Program-made: the position numbers and the translations under genes
From: Acetobacterium wieringae
GTDB taxonomy: Bacteria; Bacillota; Clostridia; Eubacteriales; Eubacteriaceae
Direction: 5' to 3'
Assembly: GCF_001766835.1 (NCBI RefSeq)
Contig: NZ_LKEU01000050.1
Span: 1 to 64,000, forward strand
Length of the DNA: 64,000 nucleotides
Shown: one piece after another, positions 25,922-34,014 of the stretch
Layout: each line of letters begins with the position of its first letter
Position numbering within the stretch: the first letter of the stretch is position 1
Notes under the pieces: model-generated
The model's database searches: none
The model's input: only the letters and a program-made list of their open reading frames with translations
Told to the model about the DNA's origin: nothing

Positions 25922-27118
25922 CTATATTTCTTCACCTATTACCACATTTACTTCACCACGACTAACAAGCAATTGAATAGTCGTGTAGAAAACAGCAATT
26001 ATCGCAAAAACGATGCAGACAATTGTGACATTCGCCGAACCCATAAACATCATAATACCAGTCACACAATACGATGTAGCAAAATTACCAAGGGAATAGG
26101 CGGCAGTCACAATACCAATTGCATCATCAACTCTTTGCTGAGGAACCATCAGTGGTAAATGTGCATAACTGAATGAAATTGCTAAACCATAGGTTGCCCC
26201 CAAAATCAGACATGCAGCAATCACACCAACCGTACTCGGGAAAAAATATAAAATCAACATGCTAACAATGGAAAACGCATAACTCGGCAGGATCGCCCAC
26301 TTAGTCATTTTTTTATAAATCACGCCAAATGTTGCACAGAGAAAAAAACTACCCAATGTTGTCAGTGCGCTTAATACGCCGACAAATGCTGCATTTCCCA
26401 GATTATTTTCGATGCTATAAGATGAAATGAAGTAGAGTACAAACCCATAGACAATGTTATAGAGAATGAAATTTCCAATCATGATCCAGAATTTACTTCC
26501 CATCGGATCTAATTTTTTTTCTTGATCACATCTCACTTCTGGTTCTAACGTTTTAGTATTAGGCAGAAAAAGCACAAACATGATAACCACGGGTATCGCT
26601 GACCAATATGTGAAATACGCATTTTTCCAAAAACCAACAGCCAGACTGCCAGATACAATCGTAATGATAATCCCGGCAACAGATATAAACGCATAATAAA
26701 AACCCATAATAGTGGCTCTTTTTTTCTCATCTGTGTAAACTTCTGCAATAAGGGCAACTGCTGCTACATTGACAAATGCAATACCAACGCCATAGGGGAT
26801 CCGCAGCAAAAGCATATACCAGACATTATCCACTGCCGCACCAAACAGACTGCAGAGGGCAAAAATTGAACCACCGACAATCAATAACCTTTTTTTGCTC
26901 ATTTTTCTGAGCAGAACCGATGCAAACAGAGATGCAAAGATCATTGCCATCATTGGAATCGAAATGAGAGTATTAACCGCACCTATATTTTCCGGGAATG
27001 AATCATACAGGTTGAAGATAATTGGTACCACTACCAATTCCCCCATGATTATTACACTAGAAAGCATAATGGTTATTAGAAAGAGAATTTTTTTTATTTT
27101 GGACATTTCAATGGACAT
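25922..27118 (-). CDS. MFS transporter
   Basis: A 398-residue major facilitator with 12 hydrophobic segments. I choose ATG 27118 (MSIEMSKIKKILF) because AAGGAGAAAA lies just upstream and because it gives the same N-terminus as the paralogue at 17895. The longer open frame to 27274 begins with unrelated, basic sequence. It is the last gene of the operon MT I - MT I - small protein - MFS that starts at 29575, and so is probably the transporter for that substrate. Confidence 0.85.
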   Translation of the reverse strand: MSIEMSKIKKILFLITIMLSSVIIMGELVVVPIIFNLYDSFPENIGAVNTLISIPMMAMIFASLFASVLLRKMSKKRLLIVGGSIFALCSLFGAAVDNVWYMLLLRIPYGVGIAFVNVAAVALIAEVYTDEKKRATIMGFYYAFISVAGIIITIVSGSLAVGFWKNAYFTYWSAIPVVIMFVLFLPNTKTLEPEVRCDQEKKLDPMGSKFWIMIGNFILYNIVYGFVLYFISSYSIENNLGNAAFVGVLSALTTLGSFFLCATFGVIYKKMTKWAILPSYAFSIVSMLILYFFPSTVGVIAACLILGATYGLAISFSYAHLPLMVPQQRVDDAIGIVTAAYSLGNFATSYCVTGIMMFMGSANVTIVCIVFAIIAVFYTTIQLLVSRGEVNVVIGEEI

Positions 27119-27197
27119 TTTCTTCTCCTTTTTTGTTTTTAAAAAGGTTACCGTTTTTATAAAATCTTTCGCCTTGAAATCTATACCCTGAAACTTC

Positions 27198-27329
27198 TTA
27201 AAATGCGATGAAAAACCACTCCATTCCGTATCTGAACATTTCGCGTTCTTCCTTCGGCACTTCCCAAGTCTCATCTTCCATTAAAACATTCAGTATTTCT
27301 TCATAGGTTACCTTATTCGCTTCATCCAT
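27198..27329 (-). CDS. Small acidic protein, 43 residues
   Basis: A short gene with a perfect GGAGGG ribosome site, starting at ATG 27329, 13 bases after the stop of the methyltransferase at 27343. The product (MDEANKVTYEEILNVLMEDE at the start, then a WEVPKEERE stretch and an aromatic tail MEWFFIAF) is acidic, with an amphipathic helix and a hydrophobic C-terminus. I do not recognise a family. Its place between two MT I genes and the transporter suggests an accessory subunit or a regulator of the transporter. This is inference. Confidence 0.6.
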   Translation of the reverse strand: MDEANKVTYEEILNVLMEDETWEVPKEEREMFRYGMEWFFIAF

Positions 27330-27342
27330 TACAATTCCCTCC

Positions 27343-28497
27343 TTAGTATCTTCCATATTCATGAGCACAATCAAAAACATCAAACATATTATCCATAATA
27401 TCAGATGGACAGTTCCAATTTTTATCCGTCGTAAAGAAAAAACCGCCATCACGAGCGCATTCGTCAATTACACGCTTTGTATAGTCCAAATTGACTTCTT
27501 TTGATTCACATTTCATTTTTGAATTTATCGCACCACCACCTACAATCTGGTAGTCACCAATTCGTTTTGAAACTTCAATCACATCATCACTATCAGCAAA
27601 AAGAATACAACTATCCTTTGGTACATCTCGGAAGAAATCGAGAACATGCAGCCAGCTTCCTTCAAGGAATATGCCAGCCTTTCCACCTTGACTCGCGATA
27701 TTTTCAATAATTGCTTTTTCATAAGGCCAATACAGTTCTGCAAACTGTTTTGGATTAAGATAAGTTGGTAAATGAGCCGGTTGAACGCAAAATGGAAATG
27801 TATACGGTAGTTCCTTAAACTGATTGGTACAACGTTCCCATAATACATCTGCAGCTTCTTTTACCTGTGATTTTCTCCTTCTAATATCGATTGATGTTCC
27901 GACAAAACCACGAAGATAATCAAAAATAGTGTCTAATGGATTGGCAATCATTAAATCTTCAGTAGTCAGTTGAACGATCCCATATTTTTCTGCCATCGCT
28001 TTCATAACTAATTCATTAAGATAAAATAGATTCCCCATATCATTGAAGCCAGCTTTAAAAGCCTCTACACCATGATCAATGCCATTTTCGAACAACTCTG
28101 GATATGTTCTCGGTAAAAGAACATCTCTGACAAAAGCATCCGGATCTTTTATCAATACATCATATTCATCTTCATTCATCTGAGTGCGAGTGACTGCCAC
28201 ATTCGAAATGCCATCTGGTGCTAAAGTAATTTGAGGACTTTTCTGATATTTTTGAAAATTTGGCATCCAGGTAATTCCATTAGAATTGGTGCAGTCGATC
28301 CAAAGCCTTTCATAGATACGTGTCATTGCATCGACAAATTTTTCCGGATCATAATATGCCTCTCGTATCGTTGTTCCTGAATATGCAACAACTCCCTGGC
28401 CTGGGTTTCCAAAAATCGGGACATACTGAGGTTTTTCACGTTTTAGTGTTTTTTGAATATCTTCAAGTCTGTTATTATAGAGATTTTCTGTTGTCAT
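27343..28497 (-). CDS. URO-D-fold methyltransferase, divergent type
   Basis: A 384-residue protein of the uroporphyrinogen-decarboxylase superfamily. ATG 28497 (MTTENLYNNRLEDIQ) has an AAGGAAGGTG ribosome site. The frame opens earlier but overlaps the upstream gene. The DDW loop of the other MT I proteins is replaced by QPAHLPTYLNPKQFAELYWP, and the HSCGNG motif by a GKAGIFLEGSW stretch, so metal or substrate binding must differ. A Cys-containing segment (KMKCESKEV...DECARDGG) lies near the C-terminus. Cotranscribed with 28520-29575, it may act with it as a heteromeric methyltransferase or on a different substrate. Confidence 0.75.
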   Translation of the reverse strand: MTTENLYNNRLEDIQKTLKREKPQYVPIFGNPGQGVVAYSGTTIREAYYDPEKFVDAMTRIYERLWIDCTNSNGITWMPNFQKYQKSPQITLAPDGISNVAVTRTQMNEDEYDVLIKDPDAFVRDVLLPRTYPELFENGIDHGVEAFKAGFNDMGNLFYLNELVMKAMAEKYGIVQLTTEDLMIANPLDTIFDYLRGFVGTSIDIRRRKSQVKEAADVLWERCTNQFKELPYTFPFCVQPAHLPTYLNPKQFAELYWPYEKAIIENIASQGGKAGIFLEGSWLHVLDFFRDVPKDSCILFADSDDVIEVSKRIGDYQIVGGGAINSKMKCESKEVNLDYTKRVIDECARDGGFFFTTDKNWNCPSDIMDNMFDVFDCAHEYGRY

Positions 28498-28519
28498 TTT
28501 TACACCTTCCTTATTTAGT

Positions 28520-29575
28520 CTATTTGTTAACAACCTTACGACCTAAAATATAAGCATTATCGCGAATAAACGAACTTACCATAAAATTCTCATCACAAAA
28601 TGCAATCGTCAATTTTCCTTCATTACAGTATCGATCGAAAATATTTTTCATAAATTCAACCTGACCTTTTTCATCCAGTCCTGCTGGCATCATCCAATAA
28701 CCTTCCAGTATTAATTTATCCCCCACCATAGTCAGTGCCTTTTCAATATCAACTGCATTTTCCTGAAATTGCCAGATATCAATACCAGCCTCAATAAACA
28801 CCGGAATATGTTTTAAACCATTCCCGCAACTATGAATTCCAAACTTATAACCATAACTATGAACACGATCAGATATTTGTTTCAAAAATGGGAGGAAAAT
28901 ATCTCTTGCAACCTGTTCTGAAAAGAAAGGTTGAAGTTGTGTGGCCCAGTCATCACTTATGACAATAACATCCAAATCAAAATATTGATGATATAAATCA
29001 ACTATCTTTAAATTATAATCTGTGACTACTTGAAGAAAAGATTTTACTTCATCAGGATCTTCCAATAGAGAGCTAGCTGCATTTTCAAATCCCATCACAT
29101 CAATCAATCGTTCAAATAAACTTGTTGTAATCCAGCCTCTAATCGGTCTGGTGTGATCAACAATTTCTTTATATTTTTTTCCTTCCTCTTCCCACCCCCA
29201 AGTTCTGGGATCCTGGATTTTAATGGTTCGCCAATCAGTGATGTCAGTAATTTTTTCATTTCCGGGTCTTACCATCGCTGGCATCCCAGTTTCAAGTGCC
29301 TCCCATTCCACTCCAAAGGCATCAACTCCACCTTCATACCCCATCGCCTTGATATCCGGATTAATTTCTGTTGTAATCTCGTAATAGTCGCTGTAAGAAT
29401 CAGGAACCCATTCATAGTCCTGACGATTCATGAATCGTAGAAAGTTCTCTTTGGGTGTGATCGGTTGATTAAGATATTCAATTTCAGAATAAGGAGCTCC
29501 CCCGTACAAACCATAGGTAGCATATGTTTTTCCATTTTTCCTAAGTTCCACTTCAGCATTAAATTGTGTTGCCAT
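28520..29575 (-). CDS. Substrate:corrinoid methyltransferase, URO-D fold (MT I type)
   Basis: A 351-residue URO-D/MtaA-type protein, paralogous to 14237-15292 along the whole length. It carries VISDDWATQLQPFFSEQ and the His/Cys motif GIHSCGNGLKHIP. It is the first gene of an operon whose promoter and 20-bp operator are visible at 29738-29783. Ribosome site AAAGGAGAAGAAA. There is no corrinoid protein or MT II within the operon, but both occur 2 kb downstream (24250-25695) on the same strand and could be the partners. Confidence 0.8.
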   Translation of the reverse strand: MATQFNAEVELRKNGKTYATYGLYGGAPYSEIEYLNQPITPKENFLRFMNRQDYEWVPDSYSDYYEITTEINPDIKAMGYEGGVDAFGVEWEALETGMPAMVRPGNEKITDITDWRTIKIQDPRTWGWEEEGKKYKEIVDHTRPIRGWITTSLFERLIDVMGFENAASSLLEDPDEVKSFLQVVTDYNLKIVDLYHQYFDLDVIVISDDWATQLQPFFSEQVARDIFLPFLKQISDRVHSYGYKFGIHSCGNGLKHIPVFIEAGIDIWQFQENAVDIEKALTMVGDKLILEGYWMMPAGLDEKGQVEFMKNIFDRYCNEGKLTIAFCDENFMVSSFIRDNAYILGRKVVNK

Positions 29576-29737
29576 ATTTTCTTCTCCTTTACTTTTTTCA
29601 CTAAACCAAACCTCTATTCTGTAATCCTTTGCATTTATGGTGGGAAACTCAATAAATCTTCGATCATCTCCTAATCAAAATCTTCCAAGTCAAATTATAA
29701 AGTTGTAAAGGATATTCGCAATTTATAGAAAATTACA

Positions 29738-29783
29738 ATTTAGTGTATACACTAAATATATTATCAGTTAGATTCTTTGTCAA
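29738..29783 (-). promoter_or_regulatory. Promoter with a 20-bp perfect palindrome operator
   Basis: On the minus strand TTGACA (29778-29783) and TATATT (29755-29760) are separated by 17 bases. ATTTAGTGTATACACTAAAT at 29738-29757 is a perfect palindrome that overlaps the end of the -10 and the transcription start. It lies between the methyltransferase operon (29575) and the divergent TetR gene (29877), as a repressor site would. Confidence 0.75.
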
Positions 29784-29876
29784 GAAGAATTTTATTAATT
29801 ATTTAAAATATTTTAGTATCTGGGGTACTACGCTTTCTTGTGTTATAATAAATTACAAAATAATTTCGAGGTAATC

Positions 29877-30518
29877 ATGGCAATTTACAAATCAGGTATT
29901 AAAACAAGAGATAAAATAATTGAAGCGTGTATACAACTCTTTTATGAAAAAGGATATAATTCGACAACTTATGCCGATATTTGTGAAAAAGTTGGCATTC
30001 AGCAAGGTAACCTTCATTATCATTTCAGAAGCAAAGATACAATCTGCCAAGAAGTTCTTGAACGACATCTGAACAGAAATTTTGAAGAAACTAGACTTTT
30101 TGTTACAGAATCAAATCAAGATTTTTTGCGTCATATTTTGAGCACCTATATCTTCTGGTACAAATATTTCAACGATGCGAAATATCGACGTTTCGCTTTT
30201 GAAACTGTAATGGAATATACCGCATCAAGCCTACATGAGTATTATAGAACTTACCTTGTAAGCATCGGCAGAGAGTCATCTCTATTAGATCGCAATTGTG
30301 AGTTGGATCTTATATCGTGTGCAGCTGTTGAATCATCCCTTCCCAAGTATATGTACACTAAGTATGAAGAGTATTCTTATGAAGAACTTGCATCATACAA
30401 TGCAAGAGTATATGGACATTATTTAGGGCCAGATACAAAATATTTAGAAGAAGCCATAACCAAGGCCGAGAACATTATGCATACCATCGATTTGAATTTA
30501 TTGACGTTCAGTTTATAA
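29877..30518 (+). CDS. TetR-family regulator
   Basis: A 213-residue TetR regulator, divergent from the operon starting at 29575. The helix-turn-helix is clear (FYEKGYNSTTYADICEKVGI then QGNLHYHFRSKDTICQEV). I place the start at ATG 29877 (MAIYKSGIK) after GAGGTAATC. The open frame from 29838 includes the -10 region TATAAT (29844-29849) and so cannot be coding from its first Met. It probably binds the palindrome at 29738-29757 and represses the methyltransferase operon. Confidence 0.87.
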   Translation: MAIYKSGIKTRDKIIEACIQLFYEKGYNSTTYADICEKVGIQQGNLHYHFRSKDTICQEVLERHLNRNFEETRLFVTESNQDFLRHILSTYIFWYKYFNDAKYRRFAFETVMEYTASSLHEYYRTYLVSIGRESSLLDRNCELDLISCAAVESSLPKYMYTKYEEYSYEELASYNARVYGHYLGPDTKYLEEAITKAENIMHTIDLNLLTFSL

Positions 30519-30597
30519 GATCAAGCAATGGATATTACTCATTTTCGAGATGATTTAAGGCAATATTATTGCACTTTACGAGAGCCTTTTCAAAAAT

Positions 30598-30800
30598 TGT
30601 GTAAACCTCGTGGTTGATGTAGATTAAATACATTAGCCAGGAGATTCTTATTATGGCAAGAATAAACGAAAGTAAAGAAGAAAAGAATCGGCGGAAATTA
30701 GTGGAAAATTTTATAAGTGAGAATCCCATCAAAGATCCAAATGACATCCAGGAACTGATGAAAGAAATGATGCGCCAGTACTAGAAGGCGGTTCCCCCGT
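30598..30800 (+). pseudogene. IS256-family transposase fragment with terminal repeat
   Basis: GTGTAAACCTCGTGGTTGAT at 30598 is the same end sequence found by the decayed transposase at 21296. It leads to ATG 30654 and MARINESKEEKNRRKLVENF, then PIKDPNDIQELMKEMMRQ and a stop at 30783. The rest of the transposase is missing. It is a 5' fragment of an IS256-type element near the right border of the accessory region. The stretch 30801-30931 shows no gene. Confidence 0.7.
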
Positions 30801-30931
30801 TTGTTGAAGCTATAAAGGCAATATTTCCGTTCTAAGAGTAAATAGTTCGTTTTTTTCTATGTGTGCAATTTTTCATCCCAGCTCATCAGATATCTCCTGA
30901 TTGACTACATTTCACGCATTAATTTACACAT

Positions 30932-30962
30932 AAAAAAAAGCCACCCATAATATATAGGTGGC
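30932..30962 (-). terminator. Terminator of the tRNA-Arg gene
   Basis: A GCCACC / GGTGGC stem is followed on the minus strand by eight T. It lies 17 bases after the tRNA 3' end. Confidence 0.75.
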
Positions 30963-30977
30963 AATTAAATCAATAAA

Positions 30978-31055
<78 letters not shown>

Positions 31056-31154
31056 GCATATCGTGACCTAGGATACTTCCGTTGGCCACGAAAGTTATTA
31101 TAGCACATTCAAATCAAGAATAAAAGTCTTTTTTTATAAAATTGTATATTTTTT

Positions 31155-32021
31155 TCACGAATCGTGGTGATGCTTATTTTCGTAGTGTTCCCGTTCTTCT
31201 AAAATCTCCGCTTCAGTTTTTCGGCGAGGCATAAACCGCTTGGCAAACTTCCCTTTGCTGCGGTTTTTAATATAAAAATACCCGATGATTGAAAAGGTCA
31301 TCGCTCCGATAAAATTGACAAACAAGTCGTTCATGGTATCATACAAGCCAATATCGATATAGCCTCCATAATGCCAAGGTATCCCATTGACAACCATGCT
31401 CTCGATCGGCATCACCACTGCCACATTCTTTCCTTCAGGATTAAAAAACACTGAACTGATCACCGTCAAGACCTTATCCTTCTGCATGTCAGTTTGAAAA
31501 AACAGATCCATTCCAAATTCAAAAAACTCCCAGACTACACCCACTGTCATCGAAAAACAAAAGGCTACCAGGGCCACAAAAGCCGGTGATAGCGAAAAAG
31601 TTACTTTTTCGTTACGGTTAAGGATGTCAATCATTGAAAAACCGATGGCTGCACAAAGAAAGCCGTTGATTGTGTGAAGCATATCGTCCCAGCGATCAAA
31701 GATCAAATAATACTCATTGATTTCCCCAAGAATCTCGGCCCCAAAAATAAATAACAGTACAATAATCTCCAAGGTTCCGGGCAGCACAATATTGAGTCGC
31801 TTGTTGAGAAAGTTGGGAATCATAAAGAGAATCAGCGTCAGTACACAAAGAAAGACATTGTTATAATTGCGATTGAAAATCTCAGCGATTAAGACCATCA
31901 CCACCAAAATCCGCAGCGAAATATAAACAAAAGCCTTGATTTTATTTTCTCTGGCTTCTTCCCAAAAATCCTGGAGATGCTCAAGTAACCACGTTATTTT
32001 ATCAATTTTCGTTTTTGTCAT
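31155..32021 (-). CDS. Conserved membrane protein of unknown function
   Basis: A 288-residue protein with about six to seven hydrophobic segments, a cytoplasmic N-terminus with basic and acidic residues, and a His-rich end (YENKHHHDS). A conserved-looking DRWDDMLHTINGFLCAA segment and VGVVWEFFEFGMDL recall the YjdF/DUF2238-like inner-membrane proteins, but I am not certain of that. Start chosen at ATG 32021 since GGAAG lies 8 bases before it. The Met at 32042 lacks a site. It stands alone after the tRNA gene. No function can be assigned. Confidence 0.7.
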   Translation of the reverse strand: MTKTKIDKITWLLEHLQDFWEEARENKIKAFVYISLRILVVMVLIAEIFNRNYNNVFLCVLTLILFMIPNFLNKRLNIVLPGTLEIIVLLFIFGAEILGEINEYYLIFDRWDDMLHTINGFLCAAIGFSMIDILNRNEKVTFSLSPAFVALVAFCFSMTVGVVWEFFEFGMDLFFQTDMQKDKVLTVISSVFFNPEGKNVAVVMPIESMVVNGIPWHYGGYIDIGLYDTMNDLFVNFIGAMTFSIIGYFYIKNRSKGKFAKRFMPRRKTEAEILEEREHYENKHHHDS

Positions 32022-32077
32022 CGCATTTTCTTCCAGTTTCATAATGATTGTATTATTATACCATCATTATCAGGCGG

Positions 32078-32106
32078 TTTACAATTATAATCACTTCACT
32101 TATAAT
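32078..32106 (+). promoter_or_regulatory. Sigma-A promoter for the DDTD protein gene
   Basis: TTTACA (32078-32083), 17-base spacer, perfect TATAAT (32101-32106), about 38 bases upstream of ATG 32145. Confidence 0.7.
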
Positions 32107-32144
32107 GACTATATTCAGCAAATTAAACCAAGGAGTTTTCCGCC

Positions 32145-32897
32145 ATGAAATTTTACCTTTGTATTGACGACACCGACAACCTCGATTCCATCGGTACCGG
32201 AACCATCGCCGAGCAGATTCAGGAAAAAATTATCCGCCAGGGCTATGGGCCCTGTTGCCTGGTGACCCGACACCAGCTTTATATACATGAGGATATACTC
32301 TACACCTCCCATAACAGCTCGATGTGTTTTTACGGCGAAGCCCCAGATGACGCTCTAGCCACCATCATCGATCTGGCTGCCAAACATCTCGATACCGTTG
32401 CTGCAGTGGGTTCCGACCCTGGTCTATGCGTGCTAGCTTATGACGAGAGCTGTCATTATGACGAATTGATGGAGTTTGGTATCCAGGCCAAGCAGACAAT
32501 TCTGACTAAAGATGACGCAATGGCCTGTGCCCGTAACCACCAGCTCCATCTGTCCGAACACGGCGGTACCGGCCAGGGTATTATCGGCGCACTGGCCGGA
32601 GTTGGATTGCGATTATTCGGCTGTGACGGAGAAATCAAAGGAGCTCTCAAAAATGCCGTAATCAACCAAAGCTACACAGTTGCAGATCTCAAAAACCTCC
32701 CCGAAGTCGAACAGGTTCTCGATCTGACCAGTAAGGAACCACTGGCCGATACGACCCTGATCCGCCTGGACAATCGCTCCAAAACAGTACTTTACCGCCA
32801 CCATTATGTACTTTTTGTCCGTCAGGACAAAAATAATCAGTACGTTACAATACCCAAAGCCGAAATCCGCCAACTGGGAGAGCACTTCTATGTCTGA
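32145..32897 (+). CDS. TiaS-like DDTD-motif protein of unknown role
   Basis: A 250-residue protein starting with MKFYLCIDDTDNLDSIGTGT. The IDDTD motif with a following GTGT matches the N-terminal catalytic domain of archaeal TiaS (tRNA-Ile2 agmatinylcytidine synthetase), where it binds metal and ATP. The TiaS nucleic-acid domains are absent, so a tRNA role is doubtful. SEHGGTGQGIIGALAGVGL is a second conserved glycine-rich segment. The gene overlaps the next small Cys-rich gene by eight bases and lies upstream of a metal/corrinoid importer with a structured leader. A role in cofactor or metal handling is possible, but that is inference. Confidence 0.7.
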   Translation: MKFYLCIDDTDNLDSIGTGTIAEQIQEKIIRQGYGPCCLVTRHQLYIHEDILYTSHNSSMCFYGEAPDDALATIIDLAAKHLDTVAAVGSDPGLCVLAYDESCHYDELMEFGIQAKQTILTKDDAMACARNHQLHLSEHGGTGQGIIGALAGVGLRLFGCDGEIKGALKNAVINQSYTVADLKNLPEVEQVLDLTSKEPLADTTLIRLDNRSKTVLYRHHYVLFVRQDKNNQYVTIPKAEIRQLGEHFYV

Positions 32898-33084
32898 TCA
32901 ACATCAACTTCCGATGGAAGCCTGGAAACAGGCACAAACCTTGGCAATAAACTGCCCTGAATTTAAGCCCGATGTGGAAGAAGAATGGTTGGCCGAGGAA
33001 ACCATTTCCTGTTATAATTGCCGCTATCGGCGCTTTGTCGGAGCGGGAATCCGTTGTATGAAAGCTTTATTTCCCGATTTTTGA
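32890..33084 (+). CDS. Small Cys-rich protein, 64 residues
   Basis: The ATG at 32890 overlaps the end of the DDTD gene by eight bases, so the two are translationally coupled. The product has a C-terminal ISCYNCRYRRFVGAGIRCM motif with three Cys arranged as in a zinc or iron-sulfur knuckle, preceded by an acidic helix. I do not know the family. The tight coupling suggests that it works with the DDTD protein. Confidence 0.7.
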   Translation: MSDQHQLPMEAWKQAQTLAINCPEFKPDVEEEWLAEETISCYNCRYRRFVGAGIRCMKALFPDF

Positions 33085-33131
33085 ATCAAGACAACCAAAT
33101 ATCCGTCAAATTTGTCATTCTTCCCCACAAG

Positions 33132-33160
33132 TTGACAAATTGGTTTATTTATTTTATATT
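33132..33160 (+). promoter_or_regulatory. Sigma-A promoter of the importer operon
   Basis: TTGACA (33132-33137), 17-base spacer, TATATT (33155-33160). Transcription from about 33167 would give a 235-base leader before the first start codon at 33403. Confidence 0.7.
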
Positions 33161-33198
33161 TATCACAGTTATTAATCGCTCCTCAACTGAATCAAATC

Positions 33199-33370
33199 AT
33201 TAATTCCGAGCCCTTGATCCTAAAGGCATCCTATGGATCAGGGCCGCTAGGGTTTAAATGGAAACGTTTAGGCCTCCACGTTGGGAAGGAATTAATTAAC
33301 CACCCGTTGCGACAGACGTTGCTGTCCAAATGTTGATTAATTAATAAAGACCAGCTGGTCTTTATTTTTT
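33199..33370 (+). ncRNA. Structured leader RNA with terminator (riboswitch candidate, class not assigned)
   Basis: ATTAATTCC (33199-33207) pairs with GGAATTAAT (33288-33296) to close a domain. Inside it GCCCTTGATCC (33210-33220) pairs with GGATCAGGGC (33235-33244), and a purine/pyrimidine-rich core CGCTAGGG...AGGCCTCCACGTTGGG follows. Downstream GACAG-loop-CTGTC (33311-33326) and a perfect AAAGACCAGCTGGTCTTT palindrome with ATTTTTT (33346-33370) form a terminator. The 3' strand of the closing stem can instead pair with GATTAATTAAT at 33334-33344, which gives a plausible switch. There is no B12 box. A molybdenum/tungsten-cofactor type is thinkable because related importers carry those oxyanions, but I could not confirm it. 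Confidence 0.6.
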
Positions 33371-33402
33371 ATGGCTAATATCTTAAAATTACGGAGGAAA
33401 AC

Positions 33403-34014
33403 ATGAAACCAAAAAACTTTACAAAAACAGTCCTATCCTTATTGTTAATCGGCCTGTTGGCCTTTGGATGCTGCGGCAGCGTTATGGCAGCTGGCGGTAA
33501 TGGCTCCGGTGGTGGCAGTGGCGGTGGTAGTACCGAACCGCTGACTATCGTCACTGTCACCCCAGCTGACAAATCCACCGAAATTGCTATTGATACACCG
33601 ATCAAACTGGAATTCAGTAAAAACGTCGCCTATGCCACCGTCCGGGATGCCAACCTCAAAGCTGTCAGCCTCTGGGCCGGAGATCAGCCGGTGGCAGCCG
33701 AAATCACCATGGCCGATGACCAATTGGAACCGGATCTTAGAAACTTCATCAACATCGTTCCCAGCGAACAGCTTAAAGAGGGCACCGTTTATACTATCAA
33801 GGTTGACACCACCCTAAGTTCCAAAAGCGGCGATGTTCTGACAGCTCCCATCACTTTAACCTTTACCACCGCCGGAACAAACGAAGCTGCCAACCAAGCT
33901 ACTTCTGAAACAGCAAATAGCGGTTCCGGTCTAAATACCACCGGGATCATCATTGGTCTGATGGCGATTGCAATTGTCGTGGGAATCGTCATCGTCCGAC
34001 GTAAAAAAGCCTAA
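33403..34014 (+). CDS. Surface protein with Ig-like (Big_5) domain, membrane anchored
   Basis: A 203-residue secreted protein. A signal peptide covers residues 1-30, then a Gly/Ser-rich linker, then one SbsA/Big_5-type Ig-like domain (VTPADKSTEIAIDTPIKLEF to LTFTTAGT), and a C-terminal membrane helix followed by RRKKA. It is the first gene of an operon with a BtuCD/FecCD-type importer, and probably sits at the cell surface as an accessory or capture protein. The C-terminus resembles that of CbiM at the other end of the window (helix plus basic tail). GGAGG ribosome site. Expression is probably set by the leader RNA. Confidence 0.75.
   Translation: MKPKNFTKTVLSLLLIGLLAFGCCGSVMAAGGNGSGGGSGGGSTEPLTIVTVTPADKSTEIAIDTPIKLEFSKNVAYATVRDANLKAVSLWAGDQPVAAEITMADDQLEPDLRNFINIVPSEQLKEGTVYTIKVDTTLSSKSGDVLTAPITLTFTTAGTNEAANQATSETANSGSGLNTTGIIIGLMAIAIVVGIVIVRRKKA

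Noticed and set aside
8376..29575. HemE (uroporphyrinogen decarboxylase) in several copies
   Set aside because: Haem genes are absent, and the genes are grouped with corrinoid proteins and MT II genes. The His/Cys and DDW motifs fit the methyltransferase branch of the fold.
32145..32897. ABC transporter substrate-binding protein
   Set aside because: There is no signal peptide and the IDDTD motif is that of the TiaS-like fold. The real binding protein of the locus is at 35874.
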